Position numbers and translations under genes: made by a program
Notes under the pieces: model-generated
The model's database searches: none
What the model saw: the letters and a program-made list of their open reading frames with translations, nothing else
What the model was told of the DNA's origin: nothing
Origin: Corella eumyota
Taxonomy: Eukaryota; Chordata; Ascidiacea; Phlebobranchia; Corellidae
Direction of reading: 5' to 3'
Assembly (NCBI GenBank): GCA_963082875.1
Contig: OY720099.1
Span: 1,984,001-2,048,000, forward strand
Length of the DNA stretch: 64,000 nt
Part shown: piece after piece, positions 60,101 through 64,000 of the stretch
How positions within the stretch are numbered: position 1 is the first letter of the stretch
Layout: every line of letters begins with the position of its first letter

Positions 60101-60175
60101 GCTTATTTAAATAAATTCTTTAGGGACGATACAAATTTACATGCAAAGCCAATTCAAAAAATGTATTCTTTGTAA
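54196..60175 (+). CDS. Secreted multi-MAM and VWA domain protein
   Basis: Eighteen exons: 54196-54304, 54643-54881, 54968-55017, 55843-56007, 56263-56375, 56453-56626, 56766-56894, 56985-57108, 57334-57459, 57529-57662, 57795-57968, 58119-58291, 58467-58665, 58775-58924, 59050-59231, 59308-59533, 59682-59836, 60002-60175 (931 aa; total length is a multiple of three and phases agree). Signal peptide (ILPFRLLLIATFILKSYTT). Cys-rich segment at about 37-110 (CCVYTNYF, GCCNSR, ACCLDE). MAM-like domain 1 at 133-283. MAM 2 at 287-448 (FNCSFDIGEKCGWE to NGPC). MAM 3 at 462-634 (LDCDFDSGNTCGW to DIAIDDVRFYEVTC). A Thr/Pro linker. VWA at about 695-925 (VDMVFLMDATTS, a DxTxS version of the MIDAS). No membrane helix, so probably an extracellular matrix or coat protein. 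One intron is GC-AG (donor at 57460). Confidence 0.88.
55089..55146 (+). repeat. Short tandem duplication in MAM-VWA intron 3
   Basis: A 25-base identical block occurs at 55089-55113 and 55122-55146 (begins acgtaccttattatatc), separated by an 8-base spacer, giving a 33-base period. The exact identity suggests a recent slippage or duplication event. Confidence 0.8.
57460..57465 (+). other. Non-canonical GC splice donor (GCAAGT)
   Basis: Exon 57334-57459 must join 57529-57662 to give KNHSITLQENGVFQ, the expected MAM sequence. No GT donor fits, while AG|GCAAGT matches the known minor GC-AG class. Confidence 0.7.
57990..58105 (+). repeat. Degenerate tRNA-like SINE fragment
   Basis: Contains taagatcgactcccactgctgtcatg, comparable to the B-box segment and following body of the SINE at 63690-63860 (gttcagtcccaactgctttcatg). 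Lies in an intron of the MAM-VWA gene. Confidence 0.4.
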
Positions 60176-60798
60176 AATTATTAAAATACTACCTTTCATT
60201 TAGAAATTTTAGTAAAGTTAAAAGACAATTTATGTAATATCGTGTAAATAAAGTGTGTTATTGTGTTTTAAATTATCACTTCCAACCAGCTATTTCCTCT
60301 CGAAACAATATAACCTAAGTTTTACATGCAATATGCAAAAAATCACTAACATTATGTTAAAATACACGTCCGGACAGATGGTATTTTAGGAAAATTTTGA
60401 TTTCCGTAAGTTATTCTACAAATACAAACCCGTTTTATACCAAATGTTAACTAACTCGTACGCAATATGAAATAAAAATATACTTTTAAGCTATGTAGTT
60501 GGGTTTTGCCATTATAACAAAAAAATGCACGAAGGTTGAATGTCAAGAAATGTTTCCGTTTTAGATTGTGAAATATGATACTTTATAGTTCTAAATTAGG
60601 TAGCAATAGATTTAACATAGGCCAGAAACTCGCAGCCGTACAATATAAGTTTACTAATACTTACAATTTAGTTAAGTATGTAGTTACGCAGTTGAATTGC
60701 CGCGTTCAATTTAAACTAGTTATCATTAACCAAACAAAACTTTTACACAGGACTGTTAGCTTAAATATATCATATAAGGTATAGTTAATGTGTATGCG
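60176..60798 (+). other. Spacer between MAM-VWA and aldo-keto reductase genes
   Basis: Contains AATAAA at 60247-60252, the likely poly(A) signal of the MAM-VWA gene, then about 500 bases of AT-rich sequence that should include the promoter of the downstream same-strand gene. The gap is too long for a tight operon. Confidence 0.5.
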
Positions 60799-63700
60799 AT
60801 GGCAAATATTTGCAAAATGACGAATTTTAACCATGTCCGCGTTTTGAAATCGTGTCACAAGTTCTTTTTTACCGGTGGATCTAACTTGCTGACTAATCAG
60901 AAAACGGCGCGAATTTTGCAGCATAGAAAAGTAAGTAAATTCCTTTTAATATAAGTGTATTTTACTTTTTAACTATTGCATAACTAAAAAACATAGCCTA
61001 AACATACAAGTGTGGGCTCTGAATTAACATATATCGTAAATTAAAATACTGTTTTTGATGGTAAGTTGTAGCACTTCTTTTTTCTGTCAAACGAGTTAAA
61101 AGCCGTGACCTATCGTCTAATTGTTGGTGCTACACACATTTATTTTTTAAACTTAAACTTTTCCTGTAAGTAATGCCTCAGTTCGGCGTAACCTTTCAAA
61201 ACGTGCCTAGAAAGAATAATGTTTACGGAAACAATCGAATTTCCTATTGACGGTCAATTTAATGATCAGACATTTTAACTACAATGTATGCGCAGTATTA
61301 ACCAGCCCTAAAATAGAGCAGAAATAAATGTGCTTTAACTGTCTAGCTAACTATTTAATTAAAATTAAGATGCCTGTAAGATTACTTGACAGTAATTCTG
61401 TGACGTTAGCATTACACAGCAGGGTATTTCCCTGATATAGTAGGTACTAACTGCTTAAGTTTTACTAATAAATATTATTTTATTAATTTAGTTTGAAACA
61501 GGAAAAATGGCTGTACCTAACATTAAATTAAGTTCTGGGGCTGATATGCCAGTAGTTGGACTGGGAACATGGAAAGTAAGTACTTGTTTAATTTAACAAT
61601 ATATATAAGAATTAATATTAAATTTTTAAAGAATAATAAATTGTTAAATATGCTTTTAAAAAGTTACACACCATGTATACTTAAACATTCATGACACTTC
61701 AAACAAAACATTTTAACACAAATAGAGAACAACGCTATCATAATTTGGTTCAACTTAAACTCTTTTACAAAGTCTAAAATAACCATAAAAAAAACACTTA
61801 CTAAGCCCTATGTTATAGTCGCCTAAAGGAGCAGTCCAACAAGCTGTAGAGTGTGCAATTGACAACGGATATCGTCATATTGATTGTGCGTTGTGTTACC
61901 AAAATGAAGATGAAGTAGGAACTGGAATAGCGAATAAAATCAAGGAAGGAAAAGTGAAGAGAGAGGATTTATTTATCACCAGCAAGGTTTGTAAATCAAT
62001 TCAGAATCAAGTTGCATTTACAATGTATTTTAAACATTAATAAATGGAATACTGAAATTTTCTTTGTGTACTTATGTATTTCTGTACAAAAGTAATATGA
62101 TTTTACAATAATTTGTGCTGCTGAATTTAAAAATAAACTATTCTATTGGTAGCATATGATAATCATCATCAAAAGTTGCTTTAAACATTTACTCGTATTT
62201 AGTTTATTTGTTTGATATATTTTCCTTAGATTTGGAACACTTTCCACGCTCCTAAAGATGTCCGAAAAACTTTTATGGACTCTTTAAAAAGTTTACAAAC
62301 AACCTACTTGGATCTGTATTTGATTCATTGGCCACAGGGATACATTAATGTAACCGACTTTTATAAATAAAAAATCTATTGCAACAAAGGCACATATGGT
62401 TGTAACTCATTGTTATGTAAAGCTTTTATAAATGAACTAAAACAAACCAAACAGCCAATTATAAGAAACTGTACTTTAAACTATATTAAATTGACGAAAT
62501 ATAATTTGCAGAGAGGTGAATTGTTTCCAAAAGACGAGAATGGCAAGTTTATTTTCTCTGATGATGATTATGTTGATACTTGGAAGGCAAGTAGTTTTTT
62601 TAATATAATAAAGTTTAAGCATGTACCCAATCTTAAACTATATGTACCCCTTTATAAAATATTAAGACCCTTTATAAAAAGTTACTATGTTTAGGCTATG
62701 GAAGAATTGGTAAAAGAGGGTTTAATAAAAAGCATTGGAGTGTCTAACTTCAATGAATATCAAATAAACCGAATAATTAAAGAAGCCTCAATTCCCCCAG
62801 CTGTTAATCAGATCGAAATTCATCCTTACTTAGTTCAAGAAAAAATGGTCAAATACTGTCAAAGTAACAATATTACTGTTACAGCATACAGTCCATTGGG
62901 TTCACCAGATAGACCTTGGTAAGACCTTGCAATATTTGCTTTGCAGTTTAATTAATCATTGTCAAAACTGTTAAAACAAACTTTAAATCACTGTAAAGGC
63001 AAAGGTAAAACTTGACCTAATTTGTTTAGGGTAGGTTATGTACATAAATTATCATAATTTGTTATTTTTGTTGACACATGTTAACCCCTAAAAAAAAATT
63101 AGTTCTTCATGCTCTAGTCTATAACATAGTTAAATTTAATGTTGCATTATCATCTATATATTCTGAAACTCAACAATTACAATTATTTTCTTAAATAACG
63201 TTGAATAATTATATACGTTTTTTACAGGGCTAAAGAAGGGGAACCAATTCTGTTGGAAGATCCGGCTATCAAAAAAATAGCCGATCGTCTTAACAAAACC
63301 CCAGCTCAAGTTGTGTTAAAGTTTCAGTTACAAAGAGGAATTATTGTTATCCCAAAAAGTGTAACTCCATCAAGAATATTAAGCAACTTTCAGGTAAGCT
63401 TTAATCATTAAAATATATCTGAACATGCTGATAATATTTCTTAACATGCGAACAATAAAGCATATGTCATATAATAGTATGTGTACATTATGTTAGGGAT
63501 TACTAACAGTGGTTTTAGTTAACGTAATTTATTGTTTTTTTTAGTTGTTTGACTTTGAGTTGACAGAAGATGATATGAAAGTTATTGGAAGCTTTAACAG
63601 AAACTTTAGGGGATGTGGTCTAGAATGGTAAGTTAAAAGAAAAGTCTTGCTTTTAAAACATTAAATACACTAGAAATGTTGTGTGATAGAATAAAACACT

Positions 63701-64000
63701 TGGTATCTAAACATAAGGTCCTGGGTTCAGTCCCAACTGCTTTCATGCTCTAGTGCCCTTGGGTAAGGTGCCATAAACAAAATGAACTTCTACCTAGGCA
63801 GTACAAAAAGCTGTTGTACTACCCAGATTTTATTTAGTATTAGTATGGGACCAAACCATGATACACACCCCTGCCGATATAATCAGTGAAAACTTTAACG
63901 TTCTCATTAATAAATCAACTTTTGGTCAATACCAATTAACACAAATTGTAACTTAACATTATGTTTTTTTTTAGGATTTCCGAGCACAAATATTGGCCAT
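60799..64000 (+). CDS. Aldo-keto reductase family 1 (AKR1A/AKR1B-like), 3' end outside window
   Basis: Exons 60799-60930, 61492-61575, 61819-61986, 62230-62349, 62512-62586, 62695-62918, 63228-63393, 63545-63627 and 63975 onward (cut by the window edge at WISEHKYWP). The AKR barrel is clear: [10 protein letters not shown], the catalytic tetrad Asp (YRHIDCA), Tyr (LCYQNE), Lys (FITSK) and His (LIHWP), then [16 protein letters not shown] and [12 protein letters not shown] (NADPH-binding). It should reduce aldehydes with NADPH. The classic start is the Met at 61507, but an upstream exon (ATG at 60799) joins in frame and adds 49 residues, basic and almost free of acidic residues ([18 protein letters not shown]), like a mitochondrial presequence. 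The intron after 62586 is GC-AG. Confidence 0.93.
62587..62592 (+). other. Second GC splice donor (GCAAGT)
   Basis: Exon 62512-62586 ends DTWK and must join AMEELVKEG at 62695, as in all AKR1 proteins. The donor is AAG|GCAAGT, identical to the GC donor in the MAM-VWA gene. Confidence 0.75.
63690..63860 (+). repeat. tRNA-derived SINE copy in the last visible aldo-keto reductase intron
   Basis: B-box region cctgggttcagtcccaactg, then gcccttgggtaaggtgcc matching gcccttgagtaaggtg of the copy at 13361. Tail shorter than in the full copies. Confidence 0.65.

Noticed and set aside
1-64000. CRISPR arrays, rRNA genes, LTR or virus-like elements
   Set aside because: Looked for spaced direct repeats, paired long terminal repeats and integrase or reverse transcriptase motifs; none seen.

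Overview
The window is animal nuclear DNA. It is very AT-rich, and nearly all genes are split into many small exons by short GT-AG introns (two GC-AG). Gene content, compact spacing and protein style fit an ascidian tunicate such as Ciona; the species is inferred from style, not proven. I assembled gene models by hand from splice signals, codon phase and resemblance to known families. Every complete multi-exon model keeps frame across all junctions.

Layout. 1.3-9.8 kb (minus): rhotekin (HR1, anillin-like and PH domains, PDZ-binding tail), with a hAT-type MITE in its large first intron. 11.1-24.6 kb (plus): four tandem M14A pro-carboxypeptidases sharing a nine-exon plan. Copies 1, 2 and 4 are open; copy 3 is a pseudogene. 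25.05-25.7 kb (minus): small unknown membrane protein. 26.6-28.3 kb (minus): unknown, probably disordered basic/acidic protein. 28.95-32.4 kb (minus): pleckstrin (PH-DEP-PH). 34.5-36.3 kb (minus) and 39.4-41.7 kb (plus): two divergently oriented sushi-TM-cytoplasmic tail receptors. 42.0-43.4 kb (minus): WSCD-like sulfotransferase without WSC domains. 43.9-46.35 kb (minus): nucleoplasmin/nucleophosmin. 47.1-48.0 kb (plus): single-exon C2H2 zinc-finger protein. 48.45-52.8 kb (minus): SH3BP2-like PH and proline-rich adaptor without SH2. 54.2-60.2 kb (plus): secreted MAM-MAM-MAM-VWA protein. 60.8 kb to the right edge (plus): aldo-keto reductase with a possible mitochondrial leader, cut by the window end.

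Several genes are of cytoskeletal or signalling type (rhotekin, pleckstrin, SH3BP2-like adaptor, two sushi receptors with signalling-type tails), but I see no operon-like linkage. Repeats are modest: tRNA-derived SINE copies in introns, one MITE, short tandem duplications. No virus-like element, rRNA, functional tRNA or CRISPR array was seen. The most unusual signals are the diverging carboxypeptidase array (catalytic Tyr248 read as Phe in three copies, Ser-Gly tails), the MAM-VWA gene, the paired sushi receptors, the alternative-start aldo-keto reductase, and strong over-representation of the palindrome TGACGTCA across coding and noncoding DNA.
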